Source of the DNA: CAIXLI01 sp964587125
GTDB lineage: Bacteria; Pseudomonadota; Alphaproteobacteria; UBA9219
Length of the DNA: 64,000 nucleotides
Direction of reading: 5' to 3'
Assembly: GCA_964587125.1 (NCBI GenBank)
Contig: CAZPKC010000009.1
Span: forward strand, 27,810 to 91,809
Shown: positions 50,917 to 60,260 of the stretch, one piece after another
Numbering within the stretch: the first letter of the stretch is position 1
How the letters are laid out: every line of letters begins with the position of its first letter
Notes under the pieces: generated by a model
Database searches by the model: none
The model's input: the letters and a program-made list of their open reading frames with translations, nothing else
Told to the model about the DNA's origin: nothing
Position numbers and translations under genes: made by a program

Positions 50917-52038
50917 TTACTCTTTCCGCCTCTTTTCGAACTTTGAAATCGCGGCGCGCGCCAAGACTTTCTGATCGGCTGCTTTCGAATAATATGCGGC
51001 CATTTGATCGGTTCTATGTCCCGTTATCGCTTTTATTTGCTGAACGGTGCAACCAGCTTCGGCCAGCATCATCGCCGCCGTTTTTCTAAGCCCGTGGAAA
51101 ACCAAATCCTCCGGCAGTCCGGCGTCGCGAGCGGCCTCTTTAAATTTGTGTTTGAAGTGAGTCGCTTGATAAGCGTTGCCGTTAGGCGCAATTAAAATCG
51201 TGACGTCCTTCTTTTGTTTCACCTTATTGAACTCGACAATATTCTTCTTTTTTAGCCTATTAAGATCGGCAGTATACTTCTTCTTTGTCTTTTCCAATTC
51301 AATACTGAGCATCTGATGAATGGGAATCCAAACACACACTCCGGTTTTTTGTTGGACAACCTCTATCCCACGATCATGAATTTGATTCCACCGCATCGAA
51401 ATCACATCGCCAAGCCTTTGGCCAGTATATAAAGCAAGATTGAGCGCAAGAACCATCGAAGGGGGAGCTTTTTCCCTGAATACATTGATCTCTTCTTGGC
51501 TCCAAGGACGCCATTCGCCGATTTTTAGCTTGCGAATTCTCATGATCGGATTGTGTCTCACAATTCCGCGATCAACGCCGAAGGAAAAAATCCGGCTAAT
51601 AGTCTTTATCAGATTATTTGCCTTAGCGGGCTGCTCATTCAGGCTATCCCGCCATTCCAACACAATGCGCCGAGTCAAGGCGACCGCTTGAAATTTTCCA
51701 AGCTTCCCGACAATCAAATCGAGATTGTAAAAATAAAGCTGTTTAACTCTCGGTTTCAGGTTTTTGCATTCGGAGCTTTTCTTAAAAGATTCCACAAGAG
51801 AAGCTATGCTTCCCGCAATTGAAACAGACGGGTCTGTCTGCGTTTCAAAGCTATTGTGGGTGCGTCTATAGGCTTCTGCAAACGCTTCGGAAGTTGGGTC
51901 AGATGGCAGGGGAAGCAATTGGCCGTTCCGTCGATAGCGGTAATAGATGCGCCCCTTAGCAACGCTCCTCTGGACGTATGGCAGGTTTATTTTTCCCACA
52001 GACGGCTTCCAGCATTTGTTTTTCGATATTCGAGGCAT
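50917..52038 (-). CDS. Phage/ICE-type tyrosine integrase
   Basis: A 373-residue tyrosine recombinase. The catalytic residues are the Arg in LALYTGQRLGDVISMRW, the Lys in VQQKTGVCV, HGLRKTAAMML (H-x-x-R), His in ITGHRTDQMAAYYSKA, and the nucleophile Tyr in that same segment. An N-terminal SAM-like DNA-binding part precedes the catalytic domain. AGGAG lies six bases before the ATG at 52038. It is aimed at the tRNA-Pro 3' end, the usual arrangement for site-specific integration into tRNA genes. Confidence 0.93.
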   Translation of the reverse strand: MPRISKNKCWKPSVGKINLPYVQRSVAKGRIYYRYRRNGQLLPLPSDPTSEAFAEAYRRTHNSFETQTDPSVSIAGSIASLVESFKKSSECKNLKPRVKQLYFYNLDLIVGKLGKFQAVALTRRIVLEWRDSLNEQPAKANNLIKTISRIFSFGVDRGIVRHNPIMRIRKLKIGEWRPWSQEEINVFREKAPPSMVLALNLALYTGQRLGDVISMRWNQIHDRGIEVVQQKTGVCVWIPIHQMLSIELEKTKKKYTADLNRLKKKNIVEFNKVKQKKDVTILIAPNGNAYQATHFKHKFKEAARDAGLPEDLVFHGLRKTAAMMLAEAGCTVQQIKAITGHRTDQMAAYYSKAADQKVLARAAISKFEKRRKE

Positions 52039-52246
52039 CCCGCGCTCCTGATCGGTTGTCAAGCCAAGCCTCTATTAAATTGGCATCCCAGCCGCCCAAA
52101 AGGGCGTCCTTTGGCGGAAAGCCTATTTGTTCCAAGGCTCGACGGTTGTTCATGAACCACTGTTCGCTTTTATTCAGTCGGCAAGCCGTCTGATATTGCG
52201 TCCAAATTCGTGGATTGGGCGTAAAAACGGGCTTAGGCCGCGCCAT
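51956..52246 (-). CDS. Small excisionase-like DNA-binding protein
   Basis: A 96-residue protein beginning with AGGGGG as a ribosome site and ending 82 bases inside the integrase gene. The segment TACRLNKSEQWFMNNRRALE, then DALLGGWDANLIEAWLD, resembles MerR/AlpA-type winged helices used by excisionases (a helix-turn-helix followed by a Trp/Leu-rich end). Overlap with the integrase is typical for xis-int pairs. Identity is low; its directional role is inferred from position. Confidence 0.55.
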   Translation of the reverse strand: MARPKPVFTPNPRIWTQYQTACRLNKSEQWFMNNRRALEQIGFPPKDALLGGWDANLIEAWLDNRSGARDASNIEKQMLEAVCGKNKPAIRPEERC

Positions 52247-52381
52247 TACTGCCCCCTAATTGGCGCGGTTTTTTTTCAATCCTGTCCAAAGGTCAGTCAT
52301 GTTTCCCCCAGATTGTTCTCAACCAGCGCCAATTTTGTCGCACCGGACGGAAAAGGCGGCGTAGCGCCGCGATGAGGCCTA

Positions 52382-52660
52382 TCATTGGATTGTCCTTTGA
52401 CGAGAAGCGCCTGCCAGTAATAGGTAGCGCTCGAAACTCTTCAATAAGAGTTTCCTAAACTGATATTCATCGACCAGTTCAAACGCGAAACGGGAGAAGG
52501 CTTTAAAGGCAGGTGTAGAATCCTCGATGCTTTCGCCTTCCTCCATTTGCTTTTGGGCGAAAATAAAGTCCTGCCATGCATCGTCGGCTGCTTGCAGCCG
52601 TTGAGCAAGAGGGCGAGAATCGTGGATAGAATTGGAGATGCGAACACAGGCTTTTGTCAT
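52382..52660 (-). CDS. Hypothetical protein of the integrated element
   Basis: A 92-residue helical protein from the ATG at 52660 (GAGGAAGCC upstream); the frame is open to 52786, giving 134 residues, if the earlier ATG is used. It is Glu/Lys/Phe-rich (AFKAFSRFAFELVDEYQFRK) with no recognised domain. It lies between the excisionase-like gene and the XRE regulator. Confidence 0.5.
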   Translation of the reverse strand: MTKACVRISNSIHDSRPLAQRLQAADDAWQDFIFAQKQMEEGESIEDSTPAFKAFSRFAFELVDEYQFRKLLLKSFERYLLLAGASRQRTIQ

Positions 52661-52819
52661 GGCTTCCTCAAAACGAGAAGGATTAAGTTTTGCGGTTAGA
52701 CAACAAAAGCCGCGGGAGTAGCCGTGGCGCGGGCCATCGGACAGTGGAATAAATATCGATCCAGTGATCAGCGAAGGCCGCGCCATACTACCAATTTGGA
52801 ATGATTTTGCAAGAGATAT

Positions 52820-53269
52820 TTACAACCGCCGATGCCTATCTTTTTTGCGCTGTCCAAGCTTTACGATTCTAAAGGCAAGAGCGCGTGCTGCCTTGAAGTC
52901 CAAGTCTTTATCGGAGGCGTCATTGTAAACGTAGCTTGTCCATTTGCCGATTTCTTTGGGGTCTTGCTCGATTTTATATTTGTCGCACGCCTCAAGCAGC
53001 CAGCCGACGACCAGACCCAACATGGCGGGATCGGCGGTAGAGGTGTTCACTTTAGACAGCGGTATATTGACGATTTTATCGGCAGATACGTTGAAAGCGG
53101 CGCAAAGACGCAGCAGCCATTCGACGGAAAGCTTGCGCTGCCCTTTTTCCAAGCGATTGATTTGCGGCCCCGTCGTGCCGATCCGCGCCGCCAATGCTTC
53201 CTGACTCCAGCCGCGGGCTTCGCGCAGAGGCTGTAAGTTATTTTTTAGCGCTTTTTTAGCGAGGGTCAT
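52820..53269 (-). CDS. XRE-family repressor-like regulator
   Basis: A 149-residue regulator. Residues about 10-65 form a Cro/CI helix-turn-helix: LREARGWSQEALAARIGT and INRLEKGQRKLSVEWLLRL. The rest (WLLEACDKYKIEQDP, then a basic end) is a small unknown C-terminal domain without the LexA-type peptidase site of larger repressors. GGAGACGG precedes the ATG at 53269. As the element's likely repressor it could control the divergent fibre gene and the integrase. Confidence 0.8.
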   Translation of the reverse strand: MTLAKKALKNNLQPLREARGWSQEALAARIGTTGPQINRLEKGQRKLSVEWLLRLCAAFNVSADKIVNIPLSKVNTSTADPAMLGLVVGWLLEACDKYKIEQDPKEIGKWTSYVYNDASDKDLDFKAARALAFRIVKLGQRKKDRHRRL

Positions 53270-53335
53270 CTTCCGTCTCCGTTTTGTTAACCTTAATTCT
53301 ATCATCTTCATCATAATGGGACTACCAAAATCGCA

Positions 53336-53360
53336 ATATGTTTGTGATAATTTACCATAT
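53336..53360. promoter_or_regulatory. Weak dyad in the XRE/fibre intergenic gap
   Basis: ATATG and CATAT frame 15 AT-rich bases in the 230-base space between the divergently placed XRE gene and the fibre-like gene. The symmetry is short; a repressor site is possible but not shown. The rest of the gap has no coding frame. Confidence 0.2.
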
Positions 53361-53502
53361 AGTCAAAGAATCTGTATGAGCAACGCCTTTTTTAGTTGCA
53401 AAGAGATTTTGTTTTGGTAGTGTGCGCTCACGTTCACGGACAAAAACCGATTATATATAACAATAACGATGTCGTGAAACGTTTGTAGCTGCGTCGTATG
53501 TC

Positions 53503-55731
53503 ATGCCGTCGATTAAAACGACGCTGCGCGCGCAGAACAGCATCAGCGACAGAAATTCGATCATCAATGCAGCAAACTATCTGCCCGCAACGTCCGTCAT
53601 CGGAAACGACGGACTGACTTTCTGCCCTCCGAGAAGCGCGGCGGCCAGCGCGGTTTGCGTCCCAGCGTCCGTAGCCTTGACCGATTTGGCGAACTTAAGC
53701 CCTTCGGACGCGCATTTGCCGACGAATTACGCATCCGCAGCCTCGACGGGAAGCCCTTACGAAGTCGGCATATTCGCAGCCGGAGGAAATCTTCCGCAAA
53801 CCGACTCCCAAGGCCATTACTGGATCGTTTGCAGGTGGGAAAATCCCGAAAGCAGCCCGACAAGCCCCGCCTTCGCCGTAATCGGCGCGGGACCCGACGG
53901 CGTTTTGCAGACAAAATGCGGCGACACGAAAGCATCGGGCGATAATCTTTTGCAATTCGTGACCGTGGGGGCGGCGGCGCAACGCGCGGCGACTTGGAAC
54001 AATCAATCGAACGGAAAAGCGACATTCGGCGCGGCGGGATCTCAAATCTCCGTCGATTCCGAGGGAAACTTGACGGCTTCCGGCGCGATAAACGCCGCAT
54101 CGGGGACGTTCGGCTCTCTCTCCATAACCAACGCGCTGACGGCGGGAAGCGTGACGACGACGGGCGACGCGACAATCGCCGGAAATCTCGCCGTTGACGG
54201 GACGACGAGTCTGACCGGCGCTTTGTCGGGAAGCAACGCCGCTTTCCTGTCCGCCTTGACCGCGCAAACTTTAGCGACGACGGGCAACATCACGGCAGGC
54301 GGCAACATCGGCGTCGGCGCGCCCAATCCCGCAGCCGGAATCGACGTAAACAGCAACGCCATGTTCGTGGCACGATTGAGCAACAGCGCGACGGCGACGG
54401 CGCAAATCGTCATTCAGGATTACTACGGAGGCTACGGCGCGCGCTTGGTCTTCTTCGACGGCCCGACGCTCGGCTGGCTCCTCGGCGAAAGCGGGAGCAA
54501 AAATTTCTATATCGAAAATACCGTGACCGGCAACAAGCCGATAACCGATACGGCGGCGGGATTGTTGACTTTGGGCGAAGCGGGACAAATGTCTCTACCG
54601 GCTTCGGGCGGAGTCGGCATCGGCACGAACGCCCCCGCCGCAACCCTCGACGTGCGAGGGACGGCTTCGATCTCCGGCGCTTTATCGAGCGCGGCGTTGA
54701 CCACTACGGGCGTTGCGACAATCGGCGGAACATTGAACGGCTCCAACGCCGTATTCACAGGAAACGTGCAAGCCGCGAGCTTTAGCGGCGGCGGAGTTTC
54801 CATGTCGTCGGGAGGGATAAACGGCTCCGGTTCATCGACGCTCGGCGCTCTGACGGTTTCGAGCTTGACGGACACGGGCGCGGCCTCCGCAGCCTCTTTG
54901 ACGGTTTCCGGCGCGGCATCGACGGGAAATCTAACCGTAAACGGCAGCCTTTCCGCAGGGGCATTGACTGCAAGTTCCATTAACACGGGGATTATCTCTT
55001 CATCGGGGCTTGGTGTCTGGGCGGCGGACGGCAACGCGATATGGGCGGCGACCAACATCTCGGAAGTCGCGTATTTTGCAACATACGGCGGATTGCCCGC
55101 CACGATACAAGTCGATAACCAAGCCGGAGGATACGAGTCGATTTCGTTTCTGAACATGGGAATCCCTCAATGGTATGTCGGCTCGTCAGGCACGACCTAT
55201 TTCTATATTTGGGACAATACCAATGAAGAAAACGTCCTAACGGTTCTAACCTCGAACGGCCTTCTAACCCTCGGCGAAGCGGGTCAAATGACTCTTCCCT
55301 CTTCGGGCGGAGTCGCCATAGGGACGACGGGAGCCGGTTCTACCTTCGGGACGCTCACTATCAGCTACGACGGCAACGCCACTAACGGCCTTATTTTCGC
55401 GGATACCACCTCCGGCGGAAGAACATGGGGAATCGGCGACGATACGGGAAACACTTGTTCTCCGGGCCGGTTTTGCATCTACGATTTCAACGCCGCCGCC
55501 GCGCGGTTTCTCATCGCAACTTCCGGCTATGTCGGCATAGGCACGACATCTCCGCAAGCAACCCTCGACGTGAACGGGTATGCGCGGCTCGCGCCGCAGA
55601 CGAGCGCGCCCGCGACGTGCAACGCATCGGCCAAAGGAAGCCTCGCCTACGCTTCGACGGCGAAGCGCTTGTGCGCCTGCAACGGATCGAATTGGGTCTT
55701 CGACTACAACAACGGCGCTTGCACGTGGTGA
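53503..55731 (+). CDS. Repetitive phage-tail-fibre/adhesin-like protein
   Basis: A 742-residue Gly/Ala/Ser/Thr-rich protein with collagen-free, beta-helix-like repeats of the kind found in phage tail fibres and shufflon-type adhesins. The unit 'TLGEAGQM(S/T)LP(A/S)SGGV(G/A)IGT' occurs twice (about 350-370 and 590-610), and GIGTxxPxATLDVxG occurs at about 375 and near 690. It lacks the S74 chaperone usual behind such repeats and ends in a Cys-containing tail (CACNGSNWVFDY). No signal peptide or Shine-Dalgarno sequence is seen, and an in-frame stop lies 15 codons before the ATG. It may be truncated, donor-only or poorly expressed. Confidence 0.6.
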   Translation: MPSIKTTLRAQNSISDRNSIINAANYLPATSVIGNDGLTFCPPRSAAASAVCVPASVALTDLANLSPSDAHLPTNYASAASTGSPYEVGIFAAGGNLPQTDSQGHYWIVCRWENPESSPTSPAFAVIGAGPDGVLQTKCGDTKASGDNLLQFVTVGAAAQRAATWNNQSNGKATFGAAGSQISVDSEGNLTASGAINAASGTFGSLSITNALTAGSVTTTGDATIAGNLAVDGTTSLTGALSGSNAAFLSALTAQTLATTGNITAGGNIGVGAPNPAAGIDVNSNAMFVARLSNSATATAQIVIQDYYGGYGARLVFFDGPTLGWLLGESGSKNFYIENTVTGNKPITDTAAGLLTLGEAGQMSLPASGGVGIGTNAPAATLDVRGTASISGALSSAALTTTGVATIGGTLNGSNAVFTGNVQAASFSGGGVSMSSGGINGSGSSTLGALTVSSLTDTGAASAASLTVSGAASTGNLTVNGSLSAGALTASSINTGIISSSGLGVWAADGNAIWAATNISEVAYFATYGGLPATIQVDNQAGGYESISFLNMGIPQWYVGSSGTTYFYIWDNTNEENVLTVLTSNGLLTLGEAGQMTLPSSGGVAIGTTGAGSTFGTLTISYDGNATNGLIFADTTSGGRTWGIGDDTGNTCSPGRFCIYDFNAAAARFLIATSGYVGIGTTSPQATLDVNGYARLAPQTSAPATCNASAKGSLAYASTAKRLCACNGSNWVFDYNNGACTW

Positions 55732-55820
55732 CGCGCCCTTGTTGTAGTCGAAAATCCTCGAAGATAATGCCCTGAGTTCATGAAGCTTAGATTCATGAGT
55801 TTCAAGACAAGCGCCAAGAG

Positions 55821-56462
55821 TCAAAAAAACGCCTTCCAATCAACTGCCTGTATATCTGCAACCTGATAATCGCAGGCGTCATTATGAGTTATGGTGTGTG
55901 GCCAATAGACTACGGTTGCACCAGCGCGTTTTGCCGAAAGGGAACCACGAGGGGAATCTTCGACGACGATACATAAGGAGGCCGGAAGATTTAACCGTTC
56001 GGCAGCTCGTAGATACGGGTCGGGGGCGGGCTTTGCGGAGATAATATCCTCGCGGCAGATTCGGGCTTTGATTATGTCCTTAACGCCGAGACGGCGAAGA
56101 TTGGCATCGACAATAGTTTTTCGGCTGTTCGACACGGCAGCTTGCGGAATGCCCATGCTATCCAGTAAGCGCACAATTTCGATAGCGCCTTTTCTTGGAG
56201 AAAGCCGTTCGATATTTTTTAAATAAAGATCGGCGACGCGATTTTCAAATTCATCCAACTGGCTGGCATCGCCGCCGCAGGCAAACCATGACTCGTCCCA
56301 AGCCCGCGCCAGAATATCGAGTTCATGCGGAGCATCGGCTCGGTATTTCGGCGGGGAGAATTCTCCCAAGGCCGTCAACACGGACTGATCGTGAACTTTC
56401 CCGCTCATAATGAGGGTGTTATCGACATCCCACAACACGGCCTGAAATTTTTTCTTTTCCAT
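55821..56462 (-). CDS. HAD-family phosphatase
   Basis: A 213-residue HAD enzyme with intact motifs: WDVDNTLIMSG near residue 12 (both Asp), VSNSRKTIVDANLRRLG, KPAPDPYLRAAERL, and VVEDSPRGSLSAKRAGA. This is the phosphoglycolate-phosphatase-like subclass. AGGA lies six bases before the ATG at 56462. It follows asnB by 16 bases and should be cotranscribed with it. The substrate is unknown. Confidence 0.82.
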   Translation of the reverse strand: MEKKKFQAVLWDVDNTLIMSGKVHDQSVLTALGEFSPPKYRADAPHELDILARAWDESWFACGGDASQLDEFENRVADLYLKNIERLSPRKGAIEIVRLLDSMGIPQAAVSNSRKTIVDANLRRLGVKDIIKARICREDIISAKPAPDPYLRAAERLNLPASLCIVVEDSPRGSLSAKRAGATVVYWPHTITHNDACDYQVADIQAVDWKAFF

Positions 56463-56478
56463 AAGTTTTCCTGATTGT

Positions 56479-58395
56479 TCAGGCTCCAAGTTTTGCGACA
56501 TCGTTGAATCGGCGGCGAACGATTTGGCCTCGATTCACCGGAATAACAGTACGCACGGAATTATATTGCAATATCGCCTTGCTTTCCATCCCCAGCTTTA
56601 AAACATGTTGCGTCGTGAGATTGAAAATCATAATTGACCAGAGCGCCAGAACTTCATTATCGGACAGTTTCGCCGGTTCCTTGTCCAAAAGCCCTATAAT
56701 TGCCTTGCGGTCAAAATAGGGATTGTTGTCGCTAACCTGCGATATAAGCGTTTCTCTTATAAACGACCGCACAGTATTGTTCGAGCGGTACATCGCCGCA
56801 ATCGGAAGAATAAAATGTTGTTTGCGGCGCGTCAGAATGCTTTCCGGCAAAAGGTCGGCTCCGGCGTCATAGACGACGCGCTTGGTGCGTTCTCCGATCA
56901 GTTTTGTATTGAGCGACAACTGATTGCCGAACGCGACGATTGAGGGCTGGCAGAAGGGCACTCGCATTTCAACAGAGCTTGCCATGCTGATATGATCGGC
57001 GCGGCGCAATAAATGCGCGGGCAAACGGTATTTCTGCTCAAACGTCAAGACCTGCTTGAGCCTGTCCTCAGGGCTTTGGTTTGACGACGTTGTGCCGAAA
57101 AGTCGTCTTGCTTTCGCTTCGGACTGCTTTTGGTCTCCCAAACTGGCCGCATACTGCGGCGAATATAGACTGCGTTTTAGCTCTTGCTCGAAAGGCGCGA
57201 GGTCTGAGATATAATTATCCAGCCACACGCTATCAGAATCGAAAGCGGCGTTACGGATACGATCATAACCGGCAAAAATCTCGTCAGAACCTTCGCCGCC
57301 GATTGTCACTTTAAATCCGGCATTGCGAATTTCCTTCATCATGGCGAAAGCGCCGAGGCTTTGAGGCGCGGTATCGGGCTGGCCCAGACTTTGCGCGAAT
57401 TCGGTAATGAGTTGCGGAAAGTTTTCAAGATCAACTTCAATTTCGTGGTGGGTTGTTCCGCAATATGCGGAAAGTTCACGCGCATAATGGCGTTCATCCA
57501 TCGGCCAATCGCCTTTGTAGCAGACATGGAACGTATGCAGCCCCCCGCGATGCTTTGCCGCCATTGCAACAATTAAACTGGAATCGACGCCGCCGCTTGC
57601 AATCAGGCTGACAGGCACATCGCTTTCGAGAGTCTTTCTCACTTCGCGGTTAAGCAGGTCATGCAAAACTTGGGGAGCCACGCTTGGCGGCAGATTGCGG
57701 GGATATTCGTCATTGACGACAAGCGTTGTGTAGTTTTTCACCTTCGGTTCTTTGCCGAAAACGAGGGTTAACGTCTGACACGGCTCAAGAGAATGCACAT
57801 CTTCGTAAATCGTCTCGGACCCCAGAACCACGCGCGTTGTCAGAAATTCATCGACAGCCGCAGGGCGGACGCGAAGATCGACATTCGGAAAAGCGGAAAG
57901 CGCGGGAATTTCAGAAGCGAAGGCAAGGGCTTTCGTTTCAGGATTCCAGCTATAGAAAAGCGGCTTGATTCCCATGCCATCTACGGCAAGCATTAACCGA
58001 GGACGCTCACGGTTATCAAGAACGGCGATTGCAAACATGCCGTCAAGGTGACGGACAAAATCTTTGCCGTATACGCAATACATGGCTGGAATAATGGAGC
58101 CGTCGCAATCATCGTGAAAAAAATAGCCGCGCTTTTCGAGATCGCAGCGCAATTCACGGTGATTATAAATCTCGCCATTAAAAACGGCGTGAATATTGTT
58201 GACGCCGCAATAGGGCTGCGCTCCACCATCCAAGCCTTGAATGGCAAGACGATTGGCTCCTATGCCGCCTTTGTCGGTGTAGAAATAACCTTGTTCGTCC
58301 GGGCCGCCGGCGCGTTGCAATTCGGAAGCTCTTTCAAGGCCTGAAATAAGGTTTTCTTCTTCGGTATGGCCTAGAAATCCAAAAATACGGCACAT
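56479..58395 (-). CDS. Asparagine synthetase B-type amidotransferase
   Basis: A 638-residue glutamine-dependent amidotransferase. The N-terminal class II amidotransferase domain begins MCRIFGFLG, so Cys2 is the nucleophile; the start is the ATG at 58395 that leaves it at position 2. FNGEIYNHRELR follows. The C-terminal synthetase domain has SGGVDSSLIVAMAA for PPi/ATP binding. It could make asparagine, but AsnB paralogues of this kind also amidate natural-product or surface-glycan precursors. With the HAD, GNAT, methyltransferase and radical SAM genes around it, the second option is plausible. Confidence 0.85.
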   Translation of the reverse strand: MCRIFGFLGHTEEENLISGLERASELQRAGGPDEQGYFYTDKGGIGANRLAIQGLDGGAQPYCGVNNIHAVFNGEIYNHRELRCDLEKRGYFFHDDCDGSIIPAMYCVYGKDFVRHLDGMFAIAVLDNRERPRLMLAVDGMGIKPLFYSWNPETKALAFASEIPALSAFPNVDLRVRPAAVDEFLTTRVVLGSETIYEDVHSLEPCQTLTLVFGKEPKVKNYTTLVVNDEYPRNLPPSVAPQVLHDLLNREVRKTLESDVPVSLIASGGVDSSLIVAMAAKHRGGLHTFHVCYKGDWPMDERHYARELSAYCGTTHHEIEVDLENFPQLITEFAQSLGQPDTAPQSLGAFAMMKEIRNAGFKVTIGGEGSDEIFAGYDRIRNAAFDSDSVWLDNYISDLAPFEQELKRSLYSPQYAASLGDQKQSEAKARRLFGTTSSNQSPEDRLKQVLTFEQKYRLPAHLLRRADHISMASSVEMRVPFCQPSIVAFGNQLSLNTKLIGERTKRVVYDAGADLLPESILTRRKQHFILPIAAMYRSNNTVRSFIRETLISQVSDNNPYFDRKAIIGLLDKEPAKLSDNEVLALWSIMIFNLTTQHVLKLGMESKAILQYNSVRTVIPVNRGQIVRRRFNDVAKLGA

Positions 58396-58481
58396 GATAA
58401 TTTCTTTCAAAATAAACAGAAATTATTGATTTAAGTCCACGCCGCTAACGATAAAGTTTCCAATTAACATTCCGTTCCCAA

Positions 58482-59171
58482 TCAGGTTGGCGCAGGGGAT
58501 GAATGATTTGTTTCTACCTTCTCCGGCAGCGGAGCGTTTCTTGCGGGAACTTTTTCCTCGTATGAAGGAATGTCCAATGCTCTTTCCATCCGGAAGCCTT
58601 CAACAATCTCTCCGGTGCACATCCGTCCCATTTCCGTTCCGGTTTGGATAAATCCACTTTTTCGCAAGAAATTTTTAATGGGTTCGTTATCCATGCGGCA
58701 TTGGCAGACAATATGTTCAAACTTGTTTTCCCTCGCCCATGCCAATACGCCCTCGAATAACAATGTTATTACGCCGCGTTTACGGTAGTTTTCCAAAACA
58801 TAGCCCGCACCTATACCAAGCGTTTTTCCCGAAGCGTCTATTGGATCGGCGTACGCTTTGCCTATGGCGATGAGCCGCTCTTCGTCAAAAGCGCCGAAAT
58901 AACTTGAGCTATCGCTTGGGATCAAAAGACTTTCCCAAACGCTCAAAGGCTGTTCCGCTTCCGTGATTGCGGGGGGAACATCCGGTTTTCCCGTAAACAG
59001 GGAAACGAACAAGTTTGTTTTCGTAATTGCCTCAAGGCGAACGGCACGAAACTTTGCGGCGTCCGATTCATTAAGGCGGCGAACGTAAAAATTCGTCGTT
59101 GCCCCCGTATCATTCTGTTCGATTTTAGCCGCTGCGTAATCCGAGTGAATCGCAGATGTATCTTTTTCCAT
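58482..59171 (-). CDS. GNAT-family N-acetyltransferase
   Basis: A 229-residue acetyltransferase. The acetyl-CoA loop is in GYVLENYRKRGVITLLFEGV (R-x-x-G-x-A/G type), followed by the family's late Asn/Tyr region, QCRMDNEPIKNFLRKSGF. The C-terminal 30 residues are Pro/Glu-rich. GGAGCG lies six bases before the ATG at 59171. Acceptor unknown. Confidence 0.75.
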   Translation of the reverse strand: MEKDTSAIHSDYAAAKIEQNDTGATTNFYVRRLNESDAAKFRAVRLEAITKTNLFVSLFTGKPDVPPAITEAEQPLSVWESLLIPSDSSSYFGAFDEERLIAIGKAYADPIDASGKTLGIGAGYVLENYRKRGVITLLFEGVLAWARENKFEHIVCQCRMDNEPIKNFLRKSGFIQTGTEMGRMCTGEIVEGFRMERALDIPSYEEKVPARNAPLPEKVETNHSSPAPT

Positions 59172-59381
59172 GGCAATCGCTCCGAAAAATGTGGCATTCG
59201 CAAAATGTCCGAACACTCTTCAAGAGCCATATTTCAAGCTCGATTTTCAATTTCTCTATTTGCTCAAGTTGAGCCGCGCTAAAGCGCATTTTTGATAAAT
59301 TTTTGAAAGTATCGATCTTGGTTATCGCAAACGCTCATTTTGAGTAGCGCCGACGTTAAGTATCCGACGCAACAGGGCTTC

Positions 59382-59410
59382 TTGACCTCAACAAATGCAC
59401 ATCATATGGT
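59382..59410 (+). promoter_or_regulatory. Candidate sigma-70 promoter for the methyltransferase gene
   Basis: TTGACC and TATGGT stand 17 bases apart in the 385-base gap between the GNAT and methyltransferase genes. Initiation near 59417 would leave a leader of about 140 bases, which contains a GGCGG/CCGCC hairpin (about 59454-59472). No other gene is visible in the gap. Confidence 0.4.
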
Positions 59411-59556
59411 GTTTTCCATGACGAAGAAAAATCACCATCTCCGACTGCAATTTTGGCGGCGCGCCTAGCCGCCGTATAGCCCTTTGTCTTTTTCCTATTA
59501 CAAACAGGTGCGCCGCCGAGTTATGGCGCCACAGCCAGAAACGGAAGAGAAAAATA

Positions 59557-60249
59557 ATGGCCGGAGAATTTCAGATAAAGGACGTGTTGCCGTGGGGCCG
59601 TAACGCGGCGGAATATGACGCCATGTTTAAATTGAACGATCTCTTGCCAACGCACCGCGTTCTTGATGTTGGCGGCGGCCCAGCTTCGTTCAATGCGGAA
59701 AAAACCGAGAAGGGTTACAAGGTTGTCTCTGTCGATCCCCTTTACCAGTTTTCATCCGATGAAATACGCTCTCGTGTCGTCGAAACGCGTTCCGTAATGA
59801 TAGATGGCGTACGCAAGGCCAAAGATCGCTTTGTTTGGAAGCTTTTCGCTTCGCCTGAAGACCTTGAGAGAGTCCGGCTATCTGCAATGGAAAAATTCCT
59901 GTCCGATTTTGATAAAGGCCTTTCAGAGAAAAGATATATTTCCGGCGCTTTGCCAAAGCTTCCCTTTAAAGACGATGCGTTTGATCTCGTTCTATGCTCA
60001 CACATGCTGTTTATGTACTCAGCCTTTCTCGACGAGGCTTTTCATATAGCCTCTCTTGAGGAAATGCTCCGTATAGCGCCGGAAGTGCGAGTTTTTCCGC
60101 TACAGGACAACAATGGAAAAATTTCAAAGCATCTTAGTGCTGTTCAAAAATGGGCTAGGACTAAAGCAATTACTTCCGAAATTCAAACCGTAGGATATGA
60201 ATTTCAAAAAGGAGCCAATGAAATGCTTGTTTTGAGCAACCCGATTTAA
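59557..60249 (+). CDS. SAM-dependent methyltransferase-like protein
   Basis: A 230-residue class I methyltransferase. Motif I is RVLDVGGGPASFN (about 34-46), the acidic end of strand 2 is VVSVDPLYQFSS, and the post-I region is DAFDLVLCSHMLFMYS. A helical insertion with basic residues lies between strands 3 and 4. It is isolated on + between two minus-strand genes. The acceptor is unknown. Confidence 0.75.
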   Translation: MAGEFQIKDVLPWGRNAAEYDAMFKLNDLLPTHRVLDVGGGPASFNAEKTEKGYKVVSVDPLYQFSSDEIRSRVVETRSVMIDGVRKAKDRFVWKLFASPEDLERVRLSAMEKFLSDFDKGLSEKRYISGALPKLPFKDDAFDLVLCSHMLFMYSAFLDEAFHIASLEEMLRIAPEVRVFPLQDNNGKISKHLSAVQKWARTKAITSEIQTVGYEFQKGANEMLVLSNPI

Positions 60250-60260
60250 TCCATTAAGTT

